Positions 1 through 10,661 of a stretch of 64,000 nucleotides of DNA are shown one piece after another. Within the stretch, counting starts at the first letter, position 1; every line of letters begins with the position of its first letter. Both the position numbers and the translations under genes were made by a program. The stretch covers positions 7,528 to 71,527 of the forward strand of contig VUYV01000593.1 of assembly GCA_008711295.1 (NCBI GenBank). Direction: 5' to 3'. Origin of the DNA: Anarhynchus alexandrinus (Eukaryota; Chordata; Aves; Charadriiformes; Charadriidae). Below the pieces are notes generated by a model that was given only the letters and a program-made list of their open reading frames with translations, was not told the DNA's origin and ran no database searches.

Positions 1-260
1 GGGTGGGAGGGGGGGTAGGCAGGGTGCGTGGACCCCCTCCGGAGGTGGGGGTCCGGTCGCGTTGTTCCCCGAACTTAGGGACGCTGGCATGCACCAGGCA
101 AAAATCAACGCATGAGATAGTCTCTGGGCGAAAAAGCACTTTTCCCACTGTCCGTGTGTCCAACTCTTTATTCAAGGGGGGTACAACCCCCGGAATAGTT
201 ATTGTACAATTATGACAGTTCATATTCATATACAAGTTATGACAGTGATTGATTTACGAC
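1..260 (-). mobile_element. Possible LTR fragment (R/U5-like)
   Basis: Read on the minus strand, this has AATAAAGAGTTGGACACACG (hexamer at 172-167) followed by about 100 bases resembling R/U5 and then a GC-rich stretch, as at the 3' side of a retroviral-type LTR. Just upstream of the hexamer is an AT-rich segment that could be U3. No TG…CA ends, primer-binding site or coding region can be confirmed, and the left end is cut by the window. Confidence 0.3.
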
Positions 261-289
261 CTCGGCTAAAGCCAAGAGCCTTTTAACAA

Positions 290-1145
290 GCACGAGCTGT
301 CATCGGCTGGAGCTGGAACGCCAGAGGAGCTGAGGCAGGAACAAATGAGCTGGACTGAAACTGGAGCCGGAGCTGAAGGAGCGCTGGAGCTGGAAACAAG
401 CTGCAGCCACAACTGAAGTGGAGTCATCCATGAGCTGGACTGAAACCGCAGCAGAAACAAACTGGAGCCACAGTCAAACTGGAACCGAAGATGTGCTGGA
501 GCCGTCCAGGAGATGAACCTGGAAAAAAATGTGTGCAGAAAGTGCTGTGGTGCTGCACAGGAGGAGCTGAGGCAGGAACAAACAAGCTGGAACCATCCAG
601 GAACTGGACTGAAACTAGAGCCATAGCCAAACTGGAACTGAAGCAGCACTGGAGCTGGAGCCATCCAGGAGCTGGGCCAGAAACAATGACCTGAAGCTGC
701 AAACAAGCCAGAGCCATAAACGAGCTGGACCTGAAAAAAAAGAACAGGGGCAGAAATAAGCAACCTGAAAATGAGTTGGAGCAGTCCAGAAACTGGGGTT
801 GCAAACAAGCTGTAGCCAAAACTGAACTGGAGCTGGACCTGAAAAGAAAACAGGGGCAAAAACAATGAACCTGAAGCTGCAAACAAGCTGGAGCCAAAAC
901 TGAACTGGAGCCATCCAGGAGCCAGACCTGAAAAGAAAACGGGCAAAACCAACCAACCTGAAGCTGCAAATGAGCTGGAGCTGTCCAGAAAGGAGCAAGA
1001 GCCATCCATCAGCTGGACTGAAACTGAACTGGAGCCGTCCAGGAGCTGGACCTGAAACAATCAGAAGCCCAAACCAACAAACAAAAACAAATGGGGGCCC
1101 AAAAAACTGACCTGAAGCCATACTGAGCTGGAGCTGTGCAGTTTG
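290..1145. repeat. Degenerate GAGCTGGA-type minisatellite
   Basis: This stretch is built from repeated blocks such as GAGCTGGA, CCATCCAGGAGCTGGAC, CTGAAGCTGCAAA and ACTGAACTGGAG. CTGAAGCTGCAAA occurs near 683, 871 and 959, suggesting a higher-order unit of about 85-95 bp. Because the repeat is low in stop codons it is open in several frames (minus-strand frames up to 264 codons, rich in F, S, L, Q, A), but the translated sequence follows the DNA repeat and resembles no protein that I know. Confidence 0.75.
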
Positions 1146-3239
1146 TCGCAGGGGCTGTGCCGTGTCCCGGGGCAGGTGGCAGAGTCGGCCTCGGCGCAGG
1201 CAGCCTGGCTTCTTCTTGGGGGTCCTCTGTCCGTCTGTCCCTGCGCAAGGAGGAAGGTGGAACACTCAGAGCTCCCGGCAGCACCAGGATAGCCATCATT
1301 CCACATGTGCGGCCAGGTCGGCTTCACTGTCTCACCGATGGGGCTGGTACGGATCCCTGAAGTGGCCTCTGCTCCCACTGCAGCATGTTTTGAGCTAAGA
1401 AATAAAAAATAAGTTTTTAAGTAAAACAACGGCTTCCTACAGACCCCAGAGCCACCCCCAAACACCCTGCAGTGGGGTGACCGGAGAGCTCCCCGGGCCC
1501 GGGGACCCCCGATACAAACACGTCTCCTCGTGCAACCATGCCATCGGAGCAGCCCCGGCTGTCCCCAGTCCCATCTGTGTGGCCACAGTGCCTCCTCCAG
1601 TGCCGGCTCCCCTAAGGCAGCACAACCGTCTCCGGAGCAAACCCCACTTTTATGGGGAGCTGCTGCCCCCCGAGAGGGGACCCCAGAGGGTCAGTGCCCA
1701 AACCCACCGGGAAAGTCACCAGGCCCTGGCCGGGCACCCACAGGGGATCCGGCACCGGGGAGAGGGAAACAGAGCCGGCCTCTGTGACACCAGGAGGGTT
1801 TCAAAGCCGCGTCAGAGGGGCTGGGATGGCGGTGTTACCTCAGATGTCCCGGGGTGTCCTTTATCCTTCAGGGACAGCTCTCAGCTTCCACACAGCAAAG
1901 TCCTCATGTCCAGGGCCGGGCTGTCCTTTAGGTTGGTTTACTTCAGCATGAACACCCACATCTCCAGTAAAACTCCACCACCTCATCACGCTGTGGGGTA
2001 GAACAGGAACTAGAACAGATTGGCCAAGTTAATACACTTTAAAACAATAGAGACCAATTGATGTCACCATTAGGGAAGGCCATTTTCTTAACACACCCCA
2101 GGCAGGGGGACAGACGCAGCACACACTGCTGCCTGGAGCCGCCCCTGAGGCCACTCGGAGTGAGTCCTGCAGGGAGGCATCAGCCCCCAGGACTATGCCA
2201 AGGAATCTGTGGTGGCCCCAGACCCCGAGGAGCTCCACTCCTCTCTCCCACACCCCAAGCAAAGTCACCACAGCCATCACCAAAGTCCCCACTCACCAGC
2301 AGTAGAAGCAGCCACAGCGTCAGCCAGTTCCCCTGATGCCTGTGAGCAAGCAGCCATTGTGCCCAGCATGCAGCAGAGCCCTGCAGAGCTGACAGAGCGC
2401 AGGCAGTGCAGCAACCACAGCTCCCACGGCCAGGAAACAACCAGTGCTGCGTCTGCCCATGGTCACTCGTGGGCTCCTCACAAAAACCCAGTGGCCGAGA
2501 GACTGCGGGGTCAGGCACATGGATGGGAAGGGCTCAGAGAGAGACGGGGACAATAAAACTCTCTGTTTTCTGAGGGGAAAGAAAAGGGTGGTAAAAATCA
2601 ATGCATAAATACAACTACTGCTGTGCCAAGTAGAAACTTCAATCTTAAGTTTTAACTTTACACTTTAATCGTAACCCGTGGCTAGCAAACACACAGAGAA
2701 GACTTAAACACATCAACTAATAAACTGTGTTAACCAACAGGAAACAAAAATGCAGTTAATTACACCATTCATCTCACCAGAAACTCCTACAGAACGGCTC
2801 TTCTTGTTTGGGTGACCTGAAGAACCTCTGCAGCAGTTCTGGTCCCAGCCCTCCTGCAGCTCTTGGGGTTTTGAAGGAAGAAACAAAATCCATTCTTCAA
2901 AGTAACTGCCAACACCTGAAGGTGAGAACCAGAAGAAACTGTGGACAAACCCAGGCGGCAGCAGCAGACAGGGAGAGCCACCTCAGGTGCCTCCAGCCCC
3001 CTGGTACTCACCATGATTAGGGCAGTAAGGAGTCTCTGCTTCCCCTCTTCAGAGAAGCCCTGGAAATTTGGACAGCCCATCAGCCATCCAGTCCGTGCGT
3101 TTGGGTGCCCAGACCGTGCCATGGTGTCCGGGGAACACTCCGCCTGTGCAGCCCAAACCATCCTGGCCTGTCCGGGGCTTGAAACGGGCGCAGCCCAGAG
3201 CAATCCCGATAAAATGTCTCCTTTTGGGATCCTGGTGGC
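1146..3239. other. GC-rich unassigned region
   Basis: This is about 2.1 kb of moderately GC-rich sequence. It contains plus-strand AATAAA at about 1406 and 2554, and several overlapping open frames (for example 1477-2001 plus, 2209-2556 plus) that look compositional. Two possible minus-strand exons (3012-3059 and 2787-2915) are given separately. I recognise no protein family here. Confidence 0.5.
2787..3059 (-). other. Candidate two-exon minus-strand transcript end (speculative)
   Basis: A 48-bp candidate exon (3012-3059) has the acceptor TTTCCAG and a strong donor GTGAGTAC, and reads GFSEEGKQRLLTALIM. A second candidate exon starts at 2915 after CACCTTCAG and continues in the same phase to a stop at 2787-2789 (VLAVTLKNGFCFF…TRRAVL). 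Joined, they give a 58-residue open tail. The exon is open in only one frame and phases match, which is suggestive but easily chance. The upstream CpG island could supply the promoter; ATTAAA at 2669-2664 could supply the poly(A) signal. No homologue is recognised. Confidence 0.22.
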
Positions 3240-4080
3240 TCCGGCAGCACCTGCATTACACGGGGACCGCAAAACCTGCACCAAAACCGCATTAACTCCC
3301 CCAAAGGAGACCTCAGACGGGGCTCCCAGCGCTGCCCACCCGTGTCCGACAGCCCCCGAGAGCCCTCCCGGCGCCGCAGCACCCGCACCCGCGGCCCCCA
3401 NCCCCCGCCCCGGGCACCCCCTCACCCTCCATCGGGGCCCGGACACCCCCCAGAAACCGCGGATGGGCCCAACCACCCCCCGACCCTCACCGGGCCCGGG
3501 GCTCGCCAGAGACGCGGCGGGGCCTCCGGGTCGTGCGGAGACGGGCCCCGAGGGCCTGAGCCCGGCAGGACCCCCCCTCAGAACAGACCTCCCGCCCCGC
3601 CGGTACCTGCGCGCGCTGCTGCGTCCCTCGCGCCGCTCTCGCGGCGGCGCCCCCTGGCGGCGGCGGGCGGAACCGCGCCCCGGGGCTTCTTGTGGCCTCG
3701 GCGGGAGCGGGGGCGGCACCGCACCTGCAGAGCGGGGGCGGGCCCACCCGATACCGACCAATCAGCGCCGCCGACGCCGGCGGGCAACAGCCAATGACGA
3801 GGCAGGGCGGGAGCGGGCCGTGCTCTGGCGCCCCCTAGCGGCGCAGCAGAGGTACCGCCGCCCGCCCCCCCGCCCCGCTGGGGGCCGCCGCCGCTGCTCC
3901 GCCGCCCGCAGCGAAGCGTTCTCCCGAAGGCCCCCGGTTCCCCGGGCGGCCCTCGCCCTCCGGCACGGGAGAGAAGCCAGGAGGAGTGTGGTCTGCACCG
4001 ACCGAGGGAGGACAGGAACCGCGTTCCCCGGGGGGGGCCGCCGGGCGGTGTCAGCGCCGTCCGGCACAATGTCACACCTA
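3240..4080. promoter_or_regulatory. CpG island / probable promoter
   Basis: This is extremely GC- and CpG-rich sequence with a GC box (GGGGGCGGGC, 3734-3743) and two CCAAT boxes (3758-3762 in ACCAATCAG, 3791-3795 in GCCAATGAC), the arrangement of a TATA-less, often bidirectional vertebrate promoter. A minus-strand donor-like CGCGCAG|GTACCG ends at 3607. Long open frames through it (for example minus 2787-3761, plus 2941-4086) are products of GC content. An N at 3401 interrupts it. Which gene it serves cannot be told from the window. Confidence 0.6.
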
Positions 4081-4167
4081 ATGTGATGAGACCTCATGTC
4101 TCACCTAATAAAGGATGGAGGGGAAGGGCTGCTGTGCCACTGTGGGGGGAAGGAGACCATGACGTGT

Positions 4168-5177
4168 ACGCAGCTCCTCTGGGCAATCTGTTCCAGTGCC
4201 TCACCACCCTCAAAATGAGAATTTTTTTCCTGGTATCTAATCTAAATCTCCCCTCTTTCACTGTAAAACCATTCCCCGTCGTTCTATCACTACACACCCT
4301 TGTAAAAAGTCCTTCCTCAGCTCTCCTGTAGCCACTTCAGATACTGGAAGGGGCCCTAAGGTCTCCCTGGAGCCTTCTCTTCTCCAGGCTGAACCACCCC
4401 ACCTCTCTCAGCCTGTCCTCACAGCAGAGGTGCTCCAGCCCTCAGAGCATCTTTGTGGCCCTCCTCTGGATCCACTCCAACAGGTCCATGTCTTTCCTAT
4501 GTTGAGGGCTCCAGAGCTGGACGCAGTACTCCAGATGGGGTCTAACCAGAGTATAGCAGAAGGGCAGAATCACCTCCTTTGACCTGCTGGCCACACTTCT
4601 GATGCAGCCCAGGATACGGTTGGCCTTCTGGGCTACGATCACACATTGCTGGCTCATGTTGAGCTTCTTGTCAGTCAGCACACCCAGGTCCTTCTCCTCA
4701 GGCCATTCTCTGCCCAGCCTGTATTTGTGCTTGGGGTTGCCCTGACCCAGATGTAGGACCTTGCACTTGGCTTTGTTGAACATGATGTTGGCATGGGCCC
4801 ACCTCTCCAGCCTGTCCAGGTCCCTCTGGATGGCATCCCTCCCCTCCAGCGTGTCTACCTCACCAAACAGCTTGGTATCATCGGCAAACTTGCTGAGGGT
4901 GCACTCGATCCCACTGTCCATGTCATCAACAAAGATGTTAAACAGCACGAGTCCCAGTACCAACCCCTGAGGAGCACCACTCGTCACTGGTCTCCACTTG
5001 GACATCGAGCCATTGACCACAAGTCTTTGCGTGCGACCGTCCAGCCAGTTCTTTATCCACTGAGTTGCCCATCTGTCAAATATATCTCTCTTCAATTTAG
5101 AGACCAGGATATTGTGTGGGACAACATTAAATGCTTTGCACAAGTATAGGTAGATGACATCAGTCATCATCACGTGT
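4168..5177 (-). mobile_element. CR1-type LINE fragment, reverse transcriptase C-terminal part
   Basis: The minus strand carries a 243-codon open frame (4442-5173) with CR1 reverse transcriptase motifs: [19 protein letters not shown], the [16 protein letters not shown] block, and [11 protein letters not shown] with the catalytic FADD, then [20 protein letters not shown] and [16 protein letters not shown]. The copy is cut at its 5' side at 5177 and lacks the usual tail at the 3' (low-coordinate) side. The frame begins inside the domain, so it is not an autonomous element. CR1 is the dominant LINE of birds. Confidence 0.92.
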
Positions 5178-6690
5178 GGGCGGAGATGTCAGCGCTGCTT
5201 GGTTTCAGGTGCTGAGGGAGCCCTCCCAGTGCCCCACAGGTCCCATCACCTTAACAGCCTCACCTGGAGCATCCACCGCCCACCCACCCTCCCTCCCCAT
5301 TGGCCCCAGCTCTGTATTTAAGCTCTGGGGAGGGGGCTTATTTCTCATTTCAGGGATGGCTGTCTTATTTGTTTTCTTTTTCTCTTGTTGGTGTTATTAT
5401 ATTTCGCTTTTTTTTTGGGGTAGGGTTATTGGATTGCCTTTGACTCCTGTGTAGGTATTGTGGGGCTCTGTATGTGGAGGGGGGGGCTCTGGGTTTTTGC
5501 TGTCACGTGGTTTAAGTTTGTGTGTTTTCCAGTTTTACTGTTATCTGTCTGTATTACCTGAGTGTCCTGGTTTGAGGCAGTTAGTGGCAGTATGTGATTT
5601 ACTGAGGTTTTTATTTTTACTGGCTGATAAACTAATGCTGCAGCATGTCCTTGTTAGAGCACACCCTGTACTGACAGGTTTGATTCATAGAGGATGGTCT
5701 GGTTTGTGTAATTTTTAAGCTTTGCCTTTTGCGAAATGAAGGGCTCTTCACATCCCAGCCATGACCTTTACTGCCTTGAAAAGTGCAGTTGAATTAAATA
5801 TTTAAGTTGATTTTTTGAAAACAGAGGTGCTGCTTTTACCACTGGAGAGGACAGCTTTCAGAGAAACTGGAGGCAAAGCAGGAGAAAGACTTGTTCTAAA
5901 GGCTGAGAGAGGTTTCAGGTGGTTGCTCACCTCCATTGCTGTGCAGGTGTTCCAAAGAGTATGTAAAAACCCAGACCTGTTACAGACGTGGTGCTGTTGG
6001 TGGCTCTGAGGAGGCAGGAGACCCCTGGCATACCCTGGGTGTGTAGCCATGTCAATATTTCCTCTGGTTGGAGTGTTGGGGCAGACTTCCTTGTTCTCCT
6101 GGTCTTTGGTAAGGTTTCTGTTCCCTGTTTAAGCACAGGATAGTGTTTAAGCACTAAGGAGGAGAGAGGAAATCTCCCCTGCTGGATCTTGGCGTGCCTC
6201 AGGTCCTCATTCTGAGAAACCCCTTGCAGAGAAGATACCAGCAAACACCAGCTGAGGGCTTGGAAGCCTTTGGTATTTGTAGTTGTTTGCATATTGAAAT
6301 AATTGAAGTCATCCATTTATTTAAAGAAAACTTTTGTTTTGTTTTTGACTACCAGCCCACAGGAGAACTCTACCATTCTGATGAGCCACAAATGTGCAGT
6401 TTTCCAAGTACTGCTGATGATTATAGATGCCTCAAACCATGTTCAGGAACTTTTTCAATCACGCTATGACCTGGAGATGGGAAGAAAGTTCCTGCAGGTG
6501 ACCAACAGCCGCAGACCTTAGCTGGGTCCCTCTCGGATGCTGGGAAACAGTTTGTACTCCCAGGTCCTTAGAAATACATACATGGAGTATATTTAAGTCC
6601 AACTAAAGGGGAGTTTTGTTTAACTTTCACACAACCCTTTAATCCGCAGGCTCTTAAGGTCTAGAGAGACAGTCTGAAGATTACCAATAC
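5178..6690. other. Intergenic region with promoter-like motif
   Basis: No gene is recognised here. It includes an ATTGG (5299-5303) and TATTTAAG (5315-5322) pair spaced like CCAAT and TATA boxes, a T/G-rich stretch after it, and TGTCCTGGTTTGAGGCA (5569), which resembles the start of some avian ERV LTRs. The evidence for a solo LTR is too thin to give borders. Confidence 0.4.
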
Positions 6691-6691
6691 N

Positions 6692-6801
6692 CCCATCTGT
6701 CAAATATATCTCTCTTCAATTTAGAGACCAGGATATTGTGTGGGACAACATTAAATGCTTTGCACAAGTATAGGTAGATGACATCAGTCATCATCACGTG
6801 T
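6692..6801 (-). mobile_element. 110-bp CR1 fragment bounded by Ns
   Basis: This stretch is identical by eye to 5068-5177 and is bounded by N at 6691 and 6802. It encodes the same [20 protein letters not shown] segment. The borders at Ns and the exact identity suggest a gap-closing or contig-joining artefact and not a real insertion. Confidence 0.9.
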
Positions 6802-6802
6802 N

Positions 6803-9405
6803 CAGTGAGTAACAGTAAAGGCACAGAAATGGGAATCTTCCTAAAAACATAGTACTTTACCCTATTCACTTTTGCTCAAAGCCAAAAGAACATCCATATG
6901 TCACTGTAAAGGAAAGTTAAGCCCCCTCAGGCTCCCTCCGCTGGTGCAGTATTGATTTGAATGGCTAGAAAGAAATAAGCACTTTTATGACTTCCGATAG
7001 TATCTTCATCCTGCTTTGGTCATACAGGGGTCTGATGAGTTAAAATGTTTATAACACAGTGGGATATAAACAAGGCTTTTCACACATATAGACTGTTTAG
7101 GGTTTGGTTTAGTTTTTTTCCCCTGTTGTAAAGACTTGCCTGGGGTTCAAGTATCCATGGAAGAAACAGAATTCACCTGTGGAAGTCCACATAGTACATT
7201 TTCCATGACTGTATTTGTCCCAGGGAACAAGGCAGGCAAGTTTGGGCCCAGCCTGGCCTCTGTGCTTCATTCTCTAGTGGGTTTGTTCAGAAAAAAACGT
7301 GGAAACCACCGTTGTTAGTCTCAGAGTTGCTGATATGAGGTGTCATCCTTTACTTTCCTGTGCTCATGCCAGAGCAGGAGAGAGAAATCCAGAGAGTGAT
7401 GTCTGCAAAGGTGTTTTTCCTTGGTTTTAGAGAAGGTAGCTGGAGAAAACCATTGACACTGCTGAATCTAATGGCCCCTTTGGAGGGGCCAGGCTCTCAC
7501 TGTCTCCACTTGGAACACAGTTTGGCTGATCTTAGTTGATACTTCTGTTTTCCTGCTGGAACTGTGACCCACTGGCGTTGGCTGGGAAGGAGTTGAGGGA
7601 GCGATGAAAGAAGAGCTGCTGTTTTTTGGACTTCTCTTAATGTGGGTTGGTCACTTTTCTTCCCTCCCACTGTGTAAGTGCTTCACATGGGCTTGTAGCA
7701 GGATTTGGTTTCCTGGGGGTGATCAGTATCTCCCTTTTGCACCAAGAACATCCCAGGTGCCCAACATCTGCTCTTTCTTGGATATCGAGGCTGGTCACTC
7801 TTGACAAACCGGCCAGCTCAGCACTGTGGGGCACAGTGCAGGAAGCCCCATTCCTAGATAAGTAAGTATTGGTGCTCAGTTTCTCCCAAAGAAAAAGCTG
7901 ATATTTAAAAAATTATTATTATTAAGGGTGCTTTAATTATGCAATTTGTCACAGCTTTATACTGTATCATAGTTTATACCTCCTGTAGAGCTACTGATGT
8001 TTCTCCATAGGCAGCCAAAAATTAAGCAGGTGAAACTGGTTTAAAATCCTCTCCTTTCACACCCAAAGCTTATTCTATGTAACTCCTTTGTGATGCTGAC
8101 ACAACCTCTTGTTGGATAACCTTGTAAAGCCAGACCAGTAAAATGGCTGGAGGTTAAAAAAAATCTCTTGAAAAACTACCCAGTTTTTAATTGTGATCAC
8201 AAGTGGGAATAAGTATTTGGGGTGGAGAGAGGAGGCACCTTTGGAAACAGGTGGAGAAAAAAGTAAGACTGCGATGTGAGCATCACCATCTGAGTCTGCC
8301 TGAGACTCAGGAGACCACACCTCTGACACAAAGTGGGAATTCAGCGTTTTGGCACTTCCAGCAATGTGACCTGGCAGCCCACTGACTCCATCCCTGGGGC
8401 AAATCCTGCTCTGCTCCAGACAGGCTGTCCTTCACAAATGTATTAAAATATTTAACTTTTTCTCCACTGAAACTGTGAGCACCCTTAACCCTGCCATCAG
8501 CCCTGGAGCTGAACTCCTGCTTCTTGCGCTGGTCCTCTCCCTCTCTGCAGGGCACAGGACATGGCGACAGCTCTGTATGGGATTTCAGGTGATGTGCAGG
8601 GGAGTTCTCTCTTCTTCATCCTCCCTAAGGGTGTGACTGCTGTTTAGGTACCAATGTTCAGCAATAAGTTTGCTTATACAATGAGCTGTCAGGTGCACAA
8701 ATGATCTTCAACTATCTAACATGAACTAATTAGAGGTCATTATGATGAAAAAGGTTGTATGGGCCAAATCCCCAGGTAATGCCTAAGATGGTATGGCCCC
8801 ATAGCAGGGTTCTGGCAACATATTTAAAGAAAAAATGCAACATTTTTGTGAATACAAAAATACTGCTCTCCTACCTCTTCACCTTGTATGCCCTGTTTTC
8901 TATCAATCTGTTGTCTTTGCATTGATTCTCCTCCCCTCGTGCTCTGTGATTAAAAGTTCTCCTCTTCCCCAGACTTTCTGTCTGCAGTACCTTTTTGCCT
9001 GGGCTCAGAGTCTGGACAAGAACATGCTGGAAACAAGCAGCCTCACGCTGCTGCTCTGCAGTGTACAAGCACATGGAATTGCTGCCTTCTCCCCATTTTA
9101 GGAGCACGCTGCCTGGGGAGCAGATCCTGCACTTGTTCTGCTCAGCTGTGGGGATCTGTGTGAGAGAGGGAGGAGAGGAAAGGTTTCTCGGGTGCTATCT
9201 GTGGGATTACTTCCATGGGAGGCATAGACAGTCCTCGGGACAGGTAAGTCTCCCCTTTCATGGGGATGAAAACCTCCCAATGCTCCTGTACAGGTGGGTC
9301 GGACCCCCCTACAGCAGCTCTCCCTGTGGGAACCAAACATTTATCAGCAGTTGGACCTTGCAGCACTCAACTTTTAACCAATTCACCCATAGCTGTCTGT
9401 ATTTT
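6803..9405. other. Intergenic region, nothing recognised
   Basis: This is about 2.6 kb of mixed-composition sequence downstream of CAMK2D. Several 60-150 codon frames occur (for example 8995-9447 plus) but none shows a known domain or believable splice structure. I recognise no repeat family. Confidence 0.5.
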
Positions 9406-10033
9406 ACCACTGTTTTATTAGACAGAAAGAAACTGAATCTCTCCTGAAGCAATTTGGATGAATTCTCCAACTCATACAGTTAAGAAAAGACCGTTAGTCA
9501 AAAAATTAAGATTAGTTATATATAAAGTATGACTGTACAAATTTAAGGAAGAAAAGCCCTGAGACAAATTAAGTAATTTTGTTTTCTGTGTGCGTGCAGT
9601 CCAAGGAGGTGACAGATCACAAAGCAGTAATAGCACACTCAAGAAACAGTCAAGTTAATCTTTGACACAATGAGCTTCGGATTTAATGTACAACTCTACG
9701 TTTGTTTTCCTAACTTTGTCCCAGGAGCCCGTTTTCAGCAAATGGAATCAATCTGATTCCTCCAGGTATGTGTATAACGTATATTCAAGCCCCAGCAAAC
9801 AGACATTTTCAGCCTCTGAAATATTCTGTGTTCCTTACTCACATTAAAAAAGTGAACACGTGAAAGCACTGGGTTCCTTTCTGCTCAGAATAAACAGCAT
9901 CTTCCTGTGCGTGCCTAAATAGAAAACATCATTACAGAAAGCCACCAGGAGGCAGCATATTCAAACAGTTCTGCTATAAAAGGACATCCACAATTAAAAA
10001 AAAAGAGAAATCACCCCTTTCTCAAATCTTCAA
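9406..10033 (+). repeat. N-joined duplication, copy A (628 bp)
   Basis: This is the first copy of a near-identical direct duplication; it is followed by one N and then copy B. Differences from copy B are limited to its first 220 bases or so: several substitutions and an inverted 26-bp block at 9482-9507. The last 400 bases or so look identical. Confidence 0.95.
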
Positions 10034-10034
10034 N

Positions 10035-10661
10035 ACCACTAATTTATTAGGCAGAAAGAAACTGAATCTCTCCTGAAGCAATTTGGATGAATTCTCCAAC
10101 TCATACAGTTAATTTTTTGACTAACGGTCTTTCTTAAGATTAGTTATCTATAAAGTATGACTGTACAAATTTAAGAAAGAAAAGCCCTGAGATGAATTAA
10201 GTAATTCTGTTTTCTGCGTGCATGCAGTCCAAGGAGGTGACAGATCAGAAAGCAGTAATAGCACACTCAAGAAACAGTCAAGTTAATCTTTGACACAATG
10301 AGCTTCGGATTTAATGTACAACTCTACGTTTGTTTTCCTAACTTTGTCCCAGGAGCCCGTTTTCAGCAAATGGAATCAATCTGATTCCTCCAGGTATGTG
10401 TATAACGTATATTCAAGCCCCAGCAAACAGACATTTTCAGCCTCTGAAATATTCTGTGTTCCTTACTCACATTAAAAAAGTGAACACGTGAAAGCACTGG
10501 GTTCCTTTCTGCTCAGAATAAACAGCATCTTCCTGTGCGTGCCTAAATAGAAAACATCATTACAGAAAGCCACCAGGAGGCAGCATATTCAAACAGTTCT
10601 GCTATAAAAGGACATCCACAATTAAAAAAAAAGAGAAATCACCCCTTTCTCAAATCTTCAA
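10035..10661 (+). repeat. N-joined duplication, copy B (627 bp)
   Basis: This is the second copy, offset 628-629 bases from copy A. The block 10111-10135 is the reverse complement of 9482-9507 apart from one missing T. The N between the copies favours two haplotypes placed in tandem by the assembler, but a real tandem duplication is not excluded. Confidence 0.95.

Noticed and set aside
266..1060. 264-codon minus-strand open frame
   Set aside because: It lies wholly in the minisatellite; the protein repeats with the DNA, other frames are open too, and no domain or splice context supports it.
2787..3761. 324-codon minus-strand open frame through the CpG island
   Set aside because: The upper part is low-complexity P/G/R/A from GC-rich DNA and crosses an N. 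Only the two short candidate exons at its end are kept, at low confidence.
2941..4086. 381-codon plus-strand open frame
   Set aside because: Same cause: stop-poor GC-rich sequence, no recognisable domain, and it overlaps the opposite-strand frame and an N.
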